A stretch of 64,000 nucleotides of DNA from Symmachiella dynata (GTDB lineage: Bacteria > Planctomycetota > Planctomycetia > Planctomycetales > Planctomycetaceae): contig NZ_CP036276.1 in assembly GCF_007747995.1 (NCBI RefSeq), positions 186,001 to 250,000 of the forward strand. The letters run 5' to 3'. Under the pieces are notes generated by a model. That model saw only the letters and a program-made list of their open reading frames with translations. It searched no databases and had not been told where the DNA came from. Positions within the stretch are counted from its first letter, which is position 1. Each line of letters starts with the position of its first letter. Made by a program: the position numbers and the translations under genes. This document shows positions 63,362 to 64,000 of this stretch, piece after piece.

Positions 63362-63718
63362 TTAACTTTTCTCCGCTTCCGTTTCCGCCGTGACCACCTG
63401 TTGGATGCTCGAACGGCGAAATCGCATGCGTGTATTTTCGTCGACCTTCACGGTCACTTCGTCACTGTCGGGCGAAATTGCGGCAATCGTGCCGATGATC
63501 CCGCCAATCGTGACCACTTTGTCATTCTTCTTCAGCGAATCGAGCAGCGATTGCCGCTTCGCCTGTTCCCGCTTTTGCGGGCGAATCATCATGAAATAAA
63601 ACAGCACGCCAATTGCGACCAACGGCAACCACCAGTACGGGTTTTGCTCAGCATCCGCGGCTGGTGCGCCTTTCGCATCCTGGGCAAAAAACGCCGCTGT
63701 TGTCATCCAATAAATCAT
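63362..63718 (-). CDS. yajC: Preprotein translocase subunit YajC
   Basis: The 118-residue product has an N-terminal segment, one membrane helix ('YWWLPLVAIGVLFYFMMI'), the hallmark 'RPQKREQAKRQSLLDSLKKNDKVVTIGGIIGTI', and a short C-terminal tail. YajC binds SecDF at the Sec translocon. The length is typical. It leads the secDF operon; genes further upstream lie beyond the window. Confidence 0.95.
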   Translation of the reverse strand: MIYWMTTAAFFAQDAKGAPAADAEQNPYWWLPLVAIGVLFYFMMIRPQKREQAKRQSLLDSLKKNDKVVTIGGIIGTIAAISPDSDEVTVKVDENTRMRFRRSSIQQVVTAETEAEKS

Positions 63719-64000
63719 CGTTATTCACTTCCGCCGAGGCCTGCAAAACATCCTGATGTCAAAGACTGCCCATCCGCGTCTCGCATCGGGGCGATCATGG
63801 CGCGCGTCATGCGATACGCCCGAACCGCTCTCCGCTAGAGCGAAGCAACGATCCCAACATGTGGTCACGTGAACAGTTCGCCGCACACTTGCGGCGGCGA
63901 TTTACGCAACTTCTACCCGCTATAACGGATAGAACGCCCGGTTTTAGAGTCTTTTCGCGGGAAAAGCAACGCTGTGGCACGGACGCCCCACGGCAATTGC
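63719..64000 (+). other. Region upstream of yajC
   Basis: About 280 bases to the window end with no supported gene. It should hold the yajC-secDF promoter unless the operon begins outside the window. Confidence 0.4.

Overview
The window looks like chromosomal DNA of a planctomycete; this is inferred, and no 16S gene is present. The clues are an exported protein with a PEP-CTERM sorting tail, very large surface proteins carrying a planctomycete-style 'E-G-R-T-L-L-S' N-terminal motif, a membrane Ser/Thr kinase with a DUF4384-like tail, a CHAT-TPR protein, a sialate-O-acetylesterase, tandem leucine-rich-repeat proteins and a fused SecDF behind yajC. I do not assign a genus.

Layout. 1-3.1 kb: the end of a TlpA-like thioredoxin, an alkyltransferase-like/endonuclease V fusion and an FHA-EAL protein. 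3.3-14.1 kb: a minus-strand run of Ser/Thr kinase, DUF4384 protein, giant beta-propeller/cadherin-like protein and 1316-residue TPR-CHAT protein, which may form one signalling/protease unit. 14.6-17.2 kb: a minus-strand SDR, pterin dehydratase and NHL-repeat operon ending in a clear terminator. 17.5-35.4 kb: mostly housekeeping and envelope genes (sialate esterase, duplicated LRR proteins, CBS protein, lactate dehydrogenase, MFS transporter, HpcH/HpaI aldolase, PEP-CTERM protein, KaiC-like ATPase, esterase, and an RND metal-efflux operon flanked by His-rich exported proteins).

35.64-51.71 kb is a 16-kb integrated element. A 44-bp direct repeat, equal to the 3' part of tRNA-Lys(CTT), bounds it. 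The intact tRNA lies at the right end and a tyrosine integrase runs into it, so its last 12 codons are tRNA antisense. The element has a replication-like module (HTH protein, HTH-ParB-Toprim fusion, primase-polymerase, excisionase-like protein, integrase) and cargo. The main cargo is a tightly coupled four-gene operon: adenine DNA methyltransferase, a protein with two GHKL ATPase domains (MORC/Hsp90-like plus histidine-kinase-like), a receiver-domain protein and a ComEC-type metallo-beta-lactamase hydrolase. I consider this the best candidate for an undescribed defence or signalling system here. The element also holds a decayed integrase and three copies of a 23-bp palindrome.

52-64 kb is again chromosomal: ADP-ribosylglycohydrolase, a radical SAM protein with an unusual fused C-terminal half, a TPR protein, a lipoprotein alpha/beta hydrolase, a metallophosphoesterase, an SDR, a small MITE-like repeat, secDF and yajC. 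All calls rest on reading the sequence. No database search was possible, and promoters are not called because planctomycete promoter motifs could not be supported by eye.
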